From Archivesica marissinica (taxonomy: Eukaryota; Mollusca; Bivalvia; Venerida; Vesicomyidae), in NCBI GenBank assembly GCA_014843695.1, contig CM026401.1:31286067-31350066 (forward strand): a DNA stretch of 64,000 nt. The letters are read 5' to 3'. This document shows, one piece after another, positions 36,457-51,400 of the stretch. Under the pieces are notes generated by a model, which was not told where the DNA came from, did not search any database, and was given only the letters and a program-made list of their open reading frames with translations. Within the stretch, counting starts at the first letter, position 1; each line of letters begins with the position of its first letter. A program made the position numbers and the translations under genes.

Positions 36457-39400
36457 CCTACAAGAACATTTTCGCCGGCTTTTTAGTTACATTGATCTTA
36501 CCTGCTACATGTGATGCAAATAAGAAGACACTCGTTTTGTTAGACAACTGGGCTTTGCGAGAAACTCATTCAATTTTTTTTAGATCCCTTCGTGGTAAGA
36601 TTACTTATGTTCCAACTAAAATTACCACACGTTATTTACTATCTATTTTAGTGTGGTAGGGTTCGTATTCTGGGGGATCAGTAGAAGGACAACACCCTAT
36701 AAGTTTCATCACTCTATTCAATCTCATTTGACAACAAGGCTCTCGAATGCTTTGGTTGCAGAGATATGGTCTCTGTAACACTTCTCGCTATTCTCCACCG
36801 TCCGCAACACATTCAACCACTCACTCACTGGTGCCGGTGACAACTGTAAATAACATGCGTCTGTTAAGTTATGTGCAATGATGAGGTTTGATATACCGAC
36901 AGCCAGGACCAAGGGAAAAAGACTCGAGGACCAACGACAAAAAGGACTAACTGAACCGAACCCGCGTACAACATAATGAACCCAATACTACAGCGTACAA
37001 ATCAACCAATTCAATATCTCACGCATATCTATATATACCTGAATAATACTTTTGAAGACTTCTATGATAAACTATATTATAAAATGCTCTCTTTATAAAA
37101 TAAAGAAGAAAAAAAAAGTGCAACAGCCATTGTGAAAAGAACAACATTCTTTATCCACTTCAACATGTCTTCCATAAGCGTCGATCCTGCGAAGCACGGC
37201 TTCTAGAAATCATAGACGACATCACATCAAACGGTGTGACATCCGTGGTAGAGCGTCGGATCTGGAATATATCGTCCCGGGTTCGATACTCGGTCAGGCC
37301 ACGTATGTAGTGTCATTGAGCAAGGCACCTCACACACATTGCTTAGTACTGGTTAACCACTTAGGTCGGGCTTGTGTTGTACTTTTGATATCTTGCCGAC
37401 TCAAAATAAAATTGATCTTATCTTAACCCTTTCCTTCATAGAGATTTCGGTTAATATACTATTATATCTCCATACGACAGCCATTTAGCTATCATGTCGT
37501 GGATAAGTAGTCGTCATATCTATCCCACCTCCAGATATTACTGGGACTACATGAAATTCTGGCCTTTATTGTGAGCATTGGTTTGGCTAAGTACTACATT
37601 GTCAATGTATGTCGTATTGATAATGTCATCCAGAGGTGCTTCTACGAGGGAAAGGGTTAAAGCGTTCGATAGTCAATCGTCTGACAGAAGCTGTCGCTAA
37701 TTGTTAAGATATATTGTATTGTTTCATGTTTGAAACATCATGTACATTGTAGATGTGTACAACAGTGTAGATGTGGGAGAATGCTGTACATGTAGCCCAT
37801 TCTCTCGTGTTTATCTGCGTGAACAGACATACTTTATTATAATTCCAGATAATGGCTACGAGTTGAACTTCAAGACGGCTGATGATGCTGGATTATCGCT
37901 TTCCAAATATGGAGAGTTCCTTTATTCCAATCTTGTTATTTTTGCACCATCTGTGGAAGGTAAGAATATGTTGTTTTTTTATGCATATAATTTATTTAGT
38001 GGTGGAACCTATGCTCAGCGTATTCCTATGTTCGGCGTATTTGTCCATTTACATCGGTATTTAAAAGTTATATAGTTTTAGGTTAATTTCCCTGACAGAG
38101 CTGAAGCATGGTTCAATAGCATTCTGTTTCGTGTATCGGTAGCTTGATGCAACTGTCACGTGACTGGTCCAGCAGATGAATTATAAACAAACACATCATT
38201 GTGAGAATATGTCCACCGAAACTGATACGGTATATGAGCAATTCAGGTAGCTATCCGAATTTAAAAATCTACACCTAACCCGAAAAATAGTTTCTATACC
38301 ACTTTTGATTAAGACCAATAAGTGTTTTTATTCAATGATGTACTATATCAAAATAAGATATTCAACAAGTTATGGTGGATAAATAAAAAAATAACAAGTA
38401 TGCTGTGCATATGTGCCCTGGAGTCTTGAATTCCTCATATAAACGGGTGACGACCGACACTGTTGAGCAGCAAGGTCATGTGATGAAGCCAAAACTGTTA
38501 ACATGAGTTTTTTTAATGTTGTTTTCACAACTTAAGAAAAATAATAATATACGGCAAGTGCAATTAACATTTTATACTGGTCATTATGTGTGGGATTTAC
38601 GCTGAGCATAGGTTCCATCACTCTAAATGTTAATACCATAATATGAACATTTGATTCTGCTATATATGTCCGAGCATAGGGCAAGTGAAATTTTTTAATA
38701 GCCATAGATCTGTCTTCTGGCCGTCAACTATTACTTCAAAAGACATCTCAGTTACCACTGGGTCAATTGTAAGTTTTACAGGTATGATCCTCGAGTCTTC
38801 TACTACTGACTGACCAAACTAGATAAAATGAAGACTCCTCAAAAATGTAGCCACCAGGGGGTTGGGTAGTTTTTTCTTATATTTTCATTGTTCACTATGT
38901 CTGAATATTTGTATGCGCCACTTGTGTCACCAATTGAAAAAATACTATGCGCCATATGTTCGCAGATAAATATATGAAGCCATACTTTGACTGTAATCAT
39001 TCTACGCACCTCGTTTGAATTGGCCCAGAAAGCTATCTTTCTTATTAAACTACCTAGGCTATAATATAATCTATGATTGTAACATTGCAGAGTTTGGAGG
39101 CAGTGTAGATATTGCATCAATCACCAACTTTATTGACAATGGGGGCAATGTACTGGTAGCAGCAAGCTCGTCTATCGGTGATCCTCTCCGTGAACTTGCT
39201 ACTGAATGTGGTCTCGAGTTTGATGATGAAAATACGGCCGTCATAGACCATCTCAACTACGATGTTTCTGATGAAGGCCAGGTATGCTGACATTTAGTTA
39301 AATCTTTCATTAGCATAGTGATGAAGGCAAGGTATGCTGATGTTTAGTTAAATCTTTCATTGGCATAGTGATGAAGGCAAGGTATGCTGATGTTTAGTTA

Positions 39401-42400
39401 AATCTTTCATTGGCATAGTGATGAAGGCAAGGTATGCTGATGTTTAGTTAAATCTTTCATTGGCATAGTGATGAAGGCAAGGTATGCTGACGTTTAGTTA
39501 AATCTTTCATTGGCATAGTAATGAAGGCAAGGTATGCTGATGTTTAGTTAAATCTTTCATTGGCATAGTGATGAAGGCAAGGTATGCTGATGTTTAGTTA
39601 AATCTTTCATTGGCATAGTGATGAAGGCAAGGTATGCTGATGTTTAGTTAAATCTTTCATTGGCATAGTGATGAAGGCAAGGTATGCTGATGTTTAGTTA
39701 AATCTTTCATTGGCATAGTGATGAAGGCAAGGTATGCTGATGTTTAGTTAAATCTTTCATTGGCATAGTGATGAAGGCAAGGTATGCTGATGTTTAGTTA
39801 AATCTTTCATTGGCATAGTGATGAAGGCAAGGTATGCTGATGTTTAGTTAAATCTTTCATTGGCATAGTGATGAAGGCAAGGTATGCTGATGTTTAGGTA
39901 AATCTTTCATTGCTCCGCTCCAGCCGTATCTGTTTATATGAAAAGTTGGCAGTTTCTTACGGAGGTTGGTGCACCAAGTACTTGTTAACTGCTGGAGACT
40001 ATCCAGAAATTGTGTTGTTAGGTAATGTGCCGGCTGTCGACATAGCCCAAAATGGTGTTGATGAAGGTGCAAAACTCAAACAAACAAACTTTATTTTACC
40101 CATCATGCAATGAGTTCATCAATATTTGAGTGCATGTCATACAATATTGATATCTATTAATCTCATTGTGAATGTACATTTATTAACCCTTTGCCTGCTG
40201 AGTAAATAAAGTCACATTTGCAAACAACACAGATCCAGATCAGCCGCGGTGTAGCGCCGTGTCTGATCAGGATCTATGTTGTTTGCTATTCGACCAATTG
40301 TTTTAGCTCCACTATCTAAATAGCAAACAGCATAGAGCCTGATCAGACGGCACAGAACGTGCCGTCTGATCTGGCTCTATGCTGTTTGCAAAAGTGATTT
40401 TATCTGGCACTAGCTCGCAAATGGTTAATACATCTTTTTGTTTTGTAATCTGTATTGAGTGTATTCATGATAATTATTGCCACTGAATTGAATATATTTG
40501 CTCGTAAAGTTTCGGAAAATTCGTACTAATATCAAGAATAATATTTAGCTACGAGATACGATTATTATACTTCTTCCCGGCATTTTACTGCACCATGCAT
40601 TGAGGCATTGCCATCAGTCAATTGGGATCCAATTAGAAATAATTACGGCAAAATGTACTTTTACTTTTTTCACTTATTATGGCTCCAACAAACATCGAAA
40701 GGCAGGAGATGGCATGCTGCTCATAATTACAGGTGCTACAAATTGATCAATTCATTTGATTTGACGGACACAAACTGAGGTCATGAAATTAAACTTCTTA
40801 GTGTAATGAAACAACACAAAATGAAAATGTACTTGCTTGAAAACACAGACCCACATTGTAAAATCCCAGGAATTGTGGCTCCAAAATGAAAACTTGTTCG
40901 TATCTGCACAGTAGATGTCACATTTACATCATTCTACCAAGCCGCCATTTTCAATCGAAGTACTACATTTCGAAAGTTCAAGAAATTAGAGAATATTTGC
41001 TCAGAGGATCATCTGAATATTCGATTGCCAAAGTCACCATTCGTTGCCATCTATAATACCGGTAGTCATGTTTTCATCCGTTTTTAAAATAATGTTTCAT
41101 ATTGCAGCACACCACTATAGTAGCTGATGCCGACTACCTCTTGGATGCCCCAATCATAGTAGGCAAGAAGTCTGCCACTCCTTATCTCTTCAGAGGTGTC
41201 GGGTATGTACAACATTAATTTAGAACACATGTTTTATGATAACTCTTTGCAGGCAAGCGCTGAAAATAAGTGAGATATGTTATGCATATTGTAACAACAC
41301 AATTCTAATGAAATTCCACGACATATTTCCAGAGTTTTCAGTTACAAATAAGAAAAACACATTTATGAATTGGTGTCTGTTACAATTATTTATACTATTT
41401 ATAGCCTTTATTCTACACATCGTAACGGTTTACCGGTATACCGATATATTGCAATACACAAATAACAATACGTACCGTGGTACGGTTTCCACTATACCGG
41501 TATTTGGGATAAGAATGATCCCTTTGAAAAGCAACGCAATTTTGATGTAATATTAGAGGAAGTTTATCTAAAAATCCACGATCTATTAGATTCTATGCAG
41601 ACCAGACCAGGTTACATGTGTTGTTTTCACAGCTGTGTTCAGAAGATCATACCCAAGCAAATGAACTATGACATATGAGGCGAGATTTATGCATACCATT
41701 TGTACAATGTATGTAGATTTAAACCGTGAGCTTTAACAGTTGCAGAGCACATGGCTTGCTTAAAAAATTAAATCTCGCGCACGTAGAAACGGCATGTTTT
41801 TTGGTAGGTAATCAATTTGTACATGTTATATAGAGGATATTTGTTTGTTTTGAGTGAATATATCTTACTGAGAAATGAGAAAATTTCAAATATTTTCACG
41901 AGTGCGTAGCGCGAGTGAAAATATGAAAATGTTCTCACTTCAAACAAATATCCTCTATATAACATGTACAAATTGATTACCTACCAAAAACATGCCGTTT
42001 CTATTGGAGAAAATAATGAATGAAGATGCTATGGTTTTTCTAAAAGTAAGTATATTTTATGCTAATTGGTGAAAAACAAACACAAAATGAAGAAATTAAA
42101 ATAGCTGGCCGCCGTGTAGTGTAGTAGTCTATTAGTGTAACTTAATTTAAGCTAAGAACATATCTTTCATTATTTGCCTCAAACAATACACTTCCGGCAT
42201 ATTGCAATATATTGCAATACTGTTTTTGCCGTATTGTTACAGCCCTACCCAGCATGCAAAGAATTAAAGACCAATACCATGAACTGAAATATCATTACAC
42301 AAAATCATTTAGTATATTTGGCTGAGAATGTATGACTTATACAGTGCTCTAGTAATCGGGTTATATTTTCAAAATGTAACCATCACCTGATCATTCACTC

Positions 42401-45400
42401 ACCGTATTGATCATTCACTCACTGTACAGATCATTCACTCACTGTACTGATCATTCACTCACTGTACTGATCATTCACTCACTGTACTGATCATTCACTC
42501 ACTGTACTGATCATCCACTCACTGTACTGATCATTCACTCACTGTACTGATCATTCACTCACTGTACTGATCATTCACTCACTGTACTGATCATTCACTC
42601 ACTGTACTGATCATTCACTCACTGTACTGATCATTCACTCACTGTACTGATCATTCACTCACTGTACTGATCATTCACTCACCGTACTGATCATTCACTC
42701 ACTGTACTGATCATTCACTCATCGTACTGATCATTCACTCACTGTACAGATCATTCACTCACTGTACTGATCATTCACTCACCGTACAGATCATTCACTC
42801 ACTGTACTGATCATTCACTCACCGTACTGATCATTCACTCACTGTACTGATCATTCACTCACTGTACTGATCATTCACTCACCGTACTGATCATTCACTC
42901 ACCATACTGATCATTCACTCACTGTACTGATCATTCACTCACTGTACTGATCATTCACTCACTGTACTGATCATTCACTCACCATACTGATCATTCACTC
43001 GCTGTACTGATCATTCACTCACTGTACTGATCATTCACTCACCGTACTGATCATTCACTCACTGTACTGATCATTCACTCACTGTACTGATCATTCACTC
43101 ACTGTACTGATCATTCACTCACTGTACTGATCATTCACTCACTGTACTGATCATTCACTCACTGTACTGATCATTCACTCACCGTACTGATCATTCACTC
43201 ACCGTACTGATCATTCACTCACCGTACTGATCATTCACTCACCGTACTGATCATTCACTCACTGTACTGATCATTCACTCACTGTACTGATCATTCACTC
43301 ACTGTACTGATCATTCACTCACTGTACTGATCATTCACTCACTGTACTGATCATTCACTCACCGTACTGATCATTCACTCAAAGTACTGATCATTCACTC
43401 AACGTACTGATCATTCACTCACTGTACTGATCATTCACTCACTGTACAGATCATTCACTCACTGTACTGATCATTCACTCACTGTACTGATCATCCACTC
43501 ACCGTACTGATAATTCACTCACCATACTGATCATTCACTCACTGTACTGATCATTCACTCACTGTACTGATCATCCACTCACCGTACTGATAATTCACTC
43601 ACTGTACAGATCATTCACTCACTGTACTGATCATTCACTCACCATACTGATCATTCACTCACTGTACTGATCATTCACTCACTGTACTGATCATTCACTC
43701 ACCGTACTGATCATTCACTCACCATACTGATCATTCACTCACTGTACTGATCATTCACTCACTGTACTGATCATTCACTCACCATACTGATCATTCACTC
43801 ACCGTACTGATCATTCACTCACTGTACTGATCATTCACTCACCATACTGATCATTCACTCACCATACTGATCATTCACTCACTGTACTGATCATTCACTC
43901 ACCATACTGATCATTCACTCACCGTACTGATCATTCACTCACTGTACTGATCATTCACTCACCGTACTGATCATTCACTCACTGTACTGATCATTCACTC
44001 ACCATACTGATCATTCACTCACCGTACTGATCATTCACTCACTGTACTGATCATTCACTCACTGTACTGATCATTCACTCACCGCACTGATCATTCACTC
44101 ACTGTACTGATCATTCACTCACTGTACTGATCATTCACTCACTGTACAGATCATTCACTCACTGTACTGATCATTCACTCACTGTACTGATCATTCACTC
44201 ACTGTACTGATCATTCACTCACCATACTGATCATTCACTCACTGTACTGATAATTCACTCACCGTACTGATCATTCACTCACTGTACTGATCATTCACTC
44301 ACTGTACTGATCATTCACTCACTGTACTGATCATTCACTCACTGTACAGATCATTCACTCACTGTACTGATCATTCACTCACTGTACTGATCATCCACTC
44401 ACCGTACTGATAATTCACTCACCATACTGATCATTCACTCACTGTACTGATCATTCACTCACTGTACTGATCATCCACTCACCGTACTGATAATTCACTC
44501 ACTGTACAGATCATTCACTCACTGTACTGATCATTCACTCACCATACTGATCATTCACTCACTGTACTGATCATTCACTCACGTACTGATCATTCACTCA
44601 CCGTACTGATCATTCACTCACCATACTGATCATTCACTCACTGTACTGATCATTCACTCACCATACTGATCATTCACTCACCGTACTGATCATTCACTCA
44701 CTGTACTGATCATTCACTCACCATACTGATCATTCACTCACCATACTGATCATTCACTCACTGTACTGATCATTCACTCACCATACTGATCATTCACTCA
44801 CCGTACTGATCATTCACTCACTGTACTGATCATTCACTCACCGTACTGATCATTCACTCACTGTACTGATCATTCACTCACCATACTGATCATTCACTCA
44901 CCGTACTGATCATTCACTCACTGTACTGATCATTCACTCACCATACTGATCATTCACTCACCGTACTGATCATTCACTCACTGTACTGATCATTCACTCA
45001 CTGTACTGATCATTCACTCACCGCACTGATCATTCACTCACTGTACTGATCATTCACTCACTGTACTGATCATTCACTCACTGTACAGATCATTCACTCA
45101 CTGTACTGATCATTCACTCACTGTACTGATCATTCACTCACTGTACTGATCATTCACTCACTGTACAGATCATTCACTCACTGTACTGATCATCCACTCA
45201 CCGTACTGATCATTCACTCACCGTACTGATCATTCACTCACTGTACTGATCATTCACTCACCATACTGATCATTCACTCACCATACTGATCATTCACTCA
45301 CCGTACTGATCATTCACTCACTGTACTGATCATTCACTCACTGTACTGATCATTCACTCACCATACTGATCATTCACTCACTGTACTGATCATTCACTCA

Positions 45401-48400
45401 CTGTACTGATCATTCACTCACTGTACTGATCATTCACTCATCATACTAATCATTCACTCACTGTACTGATCATTCACTCACCGTACTGATCATTCACTCA
45501 AAGTACTGATCATTCACTCACTGTACTGATCATTCACTCACCGTACTGATCATTCACTCACCGTACTGATCATTCACTCACCGTACTGACCATTCACTCA
45601 AAGTACTGATCATTCACTCACTGTACTGATCATTCACTCACCGTACTGATCATTCACTCAAAGTACTGATCATTCACTCAACGTACTGATCATTCACTCA
45701 CTGTACTGATCATTCACTCACTGTACTGATCATTCACTCACTGTACTGATCATTCACTCACTGTACTGATCATTCACTCACCATACTGATCATTCACTCA
45801 CTGTACTGATCATTCACTCACCGTACTGATCATTCACTCACCACACTGATCATTCACTCACTGTACTGATCATTCACTCACCGTACTGATCATTCACTCA
45901 CTGTACTGATCATTCACTCACCATACTGATCATTCACTCACTGTACTGATCATTCACTCACTGTACTGATCATTCACTCACTGTACTGATCATTCACTCA
46001 CTGTACTGATCATTCACTCACCGTACTGATCATCACTCAAAGTACTGATCATTCACTCAACATACTGATCATTCACTCAAAGTACTGATCATTCACTCAA
46101 CGTACTGATCATTCACTCACTGTACTGATCATCGACTCAACGTACTGATCATTCACTCACTGTACTGATCATTCACTCACCGTACTGATCATTCACTCAT
46201 CGTACTGATCATTCAACTGATCATTCACTCACTGTACTGATCATCGACTCACCGTACTGATCATTCACTCACTGTACTGATCATTCACTCACCGTACTGA
46301 TCATTCACTCACCGTACTGATCATTCACTCATCATACTGATCATTCACTCACTGTACTGATCATTCACTCACTGTACTGATCATTCACTCATCGTACTGA
46401 TCATTCACTCATCGTACTGATCATTCAACTGATCATTCACTCACTGTACTGATCATTCACTCACTGTACCATGCACTTGATTATTATCATCACTGATGGC
46501 AACGGGTTCGAGTCCCTCTCAGGCCATGTATATTGGCAGTTTCTTACGGAGGTTGAGGCACCACGTAGTGATTAATGATGTAGCCTGCCAAGGTGCTGAT
46601 GAAGGCGTGAAACCCAAACAAACATACATACAGCCACAATTTTATCAAACAAAATCACATAAATCATCTTATGTTTACTGTGTAATTAAAAGATTATACA
46701 TGTGTACTTTGTTTACTGTGTAATTTATAGATTATACATGTGTACTTTGTTTACTGTGTAATTTATAGAATATACATTTGTACGTTGTTTACTGCATAAT
46801 TTATAGATTATACATGTATAATTTGTTTACTGCGTAATTTATAAATTGTACATCGTTGTTTATAGTGTAAATCTGAAAGAATGTCGATTCTTGTTACTCA
46901 CTGTACATTGTAATATCAAACTTCATTAAGTAACCTGTTTATGTATTAACAGTATGATTGCTGACCCTGAGAATCCCCTCGTGCTGCCCCTGCTCCATGC
47001 CAGCTCCACATCATACAGTTACCAACCTGATTCTCCGATCAACGATTACCCGCTTGCCGTTGGAACAAATACACTACTTGTAGCTGCTCTGCAAGCTCGC
47101 AACAATGCAAGAGTTGTGTTTGTCGGCTCCATTGATTTCTTTAGTGATGAATTCTTCTCCTCTTCAGTTCAGAAGGCAAATGGCGGTAAAAGGTAATGAT
47201 TTGTCTATTTCTACTTTGTGTATTTATGTTGTAATGTAGATAAAAGCAGTGGGTATTAGAATTATACAAATCTCGCATGTTTTTAAGCTTTGCTCCAATC
47301 AGAGTAGTTTGTACAAAATAAACACACCATTGTTTTGCACAGTCGTGTAACCAACATGATCATTACCTATATGCCAGAAATCCGGATATCTACTCTTAGT
47401 TTAAACTTTATTTCTTTTACAACGATTGCAAAACAAGCTTTAACAACTTATATTAATCACTCTTGTTGGCGAGGATGAAGTCATTCGTGTGGGAGGAAAC
47501 CGGAGTACCTGGAGGAAACCCACCTGTCCGATCTGGCAAACACTGTACCATCTCACATACATCCCAGTCCGAGGATCGAACCAGGGTTGCATTGGTAAGA
47601 AGCGAGCATGCTAGCTTCTGCGCTAATCGGACAGCCAATTTAATAAAGCGGCTGGGCGATATGAGTATCTCTCTGACTTCATTCTTGTTCCAATATACAT
47701 GTAATAAAATTGTGGGGATATAACTGTTCCCCAGACAGCACTTTTGTTCCTGTTTAATAAAGTGGTGGGTGAGATGGCTGTTTGTCGGATTCTTGTTAAT
47801 TACAAGTATCCTATTTCATATGTTCCTAGTTCTCGGACAGTAGATCATATTCTTTACTTGCTATGTGATTCTAGGTATAAGAAAGCTGGCAACCAGGATC
47901 TGGCGTTGAACCTTGCTGAATGGGTTTTTAAGTCCCGTGGTGTGCTCCGAGTAGGTGGTGTCAAACACCACAAAGATGGGGAAAAGGAACCACCACAGGC
48001 ATACACAATCTATGATGTTGTGGTAAGTAACTGACATACACAATCTATGATGTTGTAAGTAACTGACATACACAATCTATGATGTAAGTAACTGACATAC
48101 ACAATCTATGATGTGGTAAGTAACTGACATACACAATCTATGATGTTGTAAGTAACTGACATACACAATCTATGATGTAAGTAACTGACATACACAATCT
48201 ATGATGTTGTGGTAAGTAACTGACATACACAATCTATGATGTTGTAAGTAACTGACATACACAATCTATGATGTTGTAAGTAACTGACATACACAATCTA
48301 TGGTGTGGTAAGTAACTGACATACACAATCTATGATGTGGTAAGTAACTGACATACACAATATATGATGTTGTAAGTAACTGACATACACAATCTATGAT

Positions 48401-51400
48401 GTTGTAAGTAACTGACATACACAATCTATGATGTTGTAAGTAACTGACATACACAATCTATGATGTGGTAAGTAACTGACATACACAATATATGATGTGG
48501 TAAGTAACTGACATACACAATCTATGATGTGGTAAGTAACTGACATACACAATATATGATGTGGTAAGTGACTGACATATGTGCATATCACATAATGAGT
48601 TTATCTTGTTGTATTTGCGTTTCAGGAGTACTCCATCGAGATAGAAGAATTCCGTGATGGAAAATGGCAAGCATTCAATGGGAAAGATGTGCAACTTGAT
48701 TTTGTCAGAATTGATCCATTTGTTAGAACCACACTTGGCAATAAAAGTAAGTATAACAGCTAAACAGTTTGTTACACTTCCTATCACCTCCGTTAAGCTG
48801 GTACTTGTAGAGATCTGGGCAGGTTGTTGGAAGGTGCTACTGGTAGAGATCATGGGCAGGTTGTTGGAAGCTGCTACTGGTAGAGATCATGGGCAGGTTG
48901 TTGGAAGATGCTACTGGTAGAGATCTGGACAGGTTGTTGGAAGCTGGTACTGGTAGAGATCTGGGCAGGTTGTTGGAAGCTGGTACTGGTAGAGATCTGG
49001 GCAGGTTGTTGGAATGTGCTACTGGTAGAGATCATGGGCAGGTTGTTGGAAGCTGGTACTGGTAGAGATCTGGACAGGTTGTTGGAAGATGCTACTGGTA
49101 GAGATCTGGGCAGGTTGTTGGAAGCTGCTACTGGTAAAGATCATGGGCAGGTTGTTGGAAGGTGCTACTGGTAGAGATCTGGGCAGGTTGTTGGAAGGTG
49201 CTACTGGTAGAGATCTGGGCAGGTTGTTGGAAGGTGCTACTGGTAGAGATCTGGGCAGGTTGTTGGAAGGTGCTACTGGTAGAGATATGGGCAGGTTGTT
49301 GGAAGTTGCCACTGGTAGAGATCTGGGCAGGTTGTTGGAAGCTGCTACTGGTAGAGATATGGGCAGGTTGTTGGAAGGTGCTACTGGTAGAGATCTGGGC
49401 AGGTTGTTGGAAGCTGCTACTGGTAGAGATATGGGCAGGTTGTTGGAAGCTGGTTTAGTAGAGATCTGGGCAGGGTGTTGGAAGATGCTACTGGTAGAGA
49501 TCTGGGCAGATTGTTGGAAGGTGCTACTGGTAGAGATCTGGGCAGGTTGTTGGAAGATGCTACTGGTAGAGATCTGGGCAGGTTGTTGGAAGCTGCTACT
49601 GCTAGAGATATGGGCAGATTGTTGGAAGGTGCTACTGGTAGAGATCTGGGCAGGTTGTTGGAAGGTGCTACTGGTAGAGATCTGGGCAGGTTGTTGGAAG
49701 GTGCTACTGGTAGAGATCTGGGCAGGTTGTTAGAAGCTGGTGCTGGTAGAGATCATGGGCAGGTTGTTAGAAGCTGGTGCTGGTAGAGATCTGGGCAAGT
49801 TGTTGGAAGCTGGTGCTGGTAGAGATCTGGGCAGGTTGTTGGAAGGTGGTACTGGTAGAGATCTGGGCAGGCTGTTGGAAGCTGCTACTGGTAGAGATCT
49901 GGGCAGGCTGATGGAAGCTAATACTGGTAGAGATATGGGCAGATTGTTGGAAGGTGCTACTGGTAGAGATATGGGCAGGTTGTTAGAAGCTGGTGCTGGT
50001 AGAGATCTGGGCAGGTAGTTGGAAGGTGGTACTGGTAGAGATCATGGGCAGGTTGTTGGAAGCTGGTACTGGTAGAGATCTGGGCAGGTTGTTGGAAGGT
50101 GCTACTTGTAGAGATCTGGGCAGGTTGTTGGAAGGTGCTACTGGTAGAGATCATGGGCAGGTTGTTGGAAGGTGCTACTGGTAGAGATCTGGACAGGTTG
50201 TTGGATGTTGTTAGTTTATAGAGACTAGGACAATTTGTTGGAAACTTCTACTGGTAGAGATTTGGACATGTTTGTGAAAACTGCTAGTTGTAGAGAATAA
50301 GACGCGTTATTGGAAGATTTGGGACCTTGTGTTCATAGCATAATGGCAATATACTATACATTAATAGTCAGTAATACAGTGTCACCTATTGTATTTCAGA
50401 TGGTTTGTTCAAAACAACATTCAAGTTACCAGATGTATATGGTGTATATCAATTCCGAGTAGATTACAATAGGATGGGATATACACATCTGTTTAGTACC
50501 ACTCAGGTAAATATCAATTTATATAGTTCTTCTAAAAATGGCAGTCTCCCGGTCCAGGGCTGAATTTTAATCTTGCGGACCGGTTGTAGCAACCAAAATG
50601 TTTTGTTGAAAAGGCCAAGAAATACATTTTTCTAACAAACCTATGTTGGTAAATAAAAGTTCACACCTGTTTCTGGCCTAAGATCAGTATTGACCTGCTT
50701 GACTGATCCATGTTGATTGCCCTGTCCCAATTATCGGATAATCCCAAAGCCATACATTACTGGGAGACACATGTTTTCCCTGTGGCACTAAATTATCAAA
50801 CCTTAATTTATATAAGGGAAATAACTGCTACGGAGCTTTTTAAAATTACAACAGGTGCTTTCTAAGAATAGATATGGAATTTCCGTGTTTTGTTTCTGGA
50901 AAATTGATATTACAATACAGTGCACTTACTTGATGAGTTGATGCAATAGGCAGCCGATTGCATAGATACACCCATCACAGCACTGACATATATACATGTA
51001 CGCTGTATTCCCGTACCCTAGTCAAGTCTACCCTCAGTCTAGTATTACGTCGTAGTACCCCTGGCCTTTGTACGTAGTGATTTTCGTCTTCACTGTTCAA
51101 ATATCAACAAACTTTACAATAAAAACCTTGCATTAAAAATGATTAAAAAACACCGATTGTACACATTTCTATGGGGGTGTCGTAAAAATATTAGAATGGA
51201 ATGATATGGGGGGGGGGGGTCCTGACTGTTGATTTCAGCCTGGACTGATTTTATTTTGAAATTTTTTAGAAGCCCTGATACAGTGGATCATGTTTCAGTC
51301 ATATATAAATGCAAAGCACATTTAGATGCGATTGAAATATTTTTGGTGATTATTCTTAAATAATTGAGTCGATACAACTGATAATTGTTCTTACAACGTT

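Noticed and set aside
37740..38075. 111-codon frame starting at 37740
   Set aside because: Only 37849-37959 is coding (DDOST exon 2). The frame's ends are intron and an inverted-repeat element.
42388..46470. CRISPR-like regular repeat pattern
   Set aside because: There are no unique spacers. It is a head-to-tail 20-bp array in a eukaryotic intron.
48908..50184. Open frames in [10 protein letters not shown] / [10 protein letters not shown] repeats
   Set aside because: They lie inside DDOST intron 7 and are the minisatellite translated in different frames.
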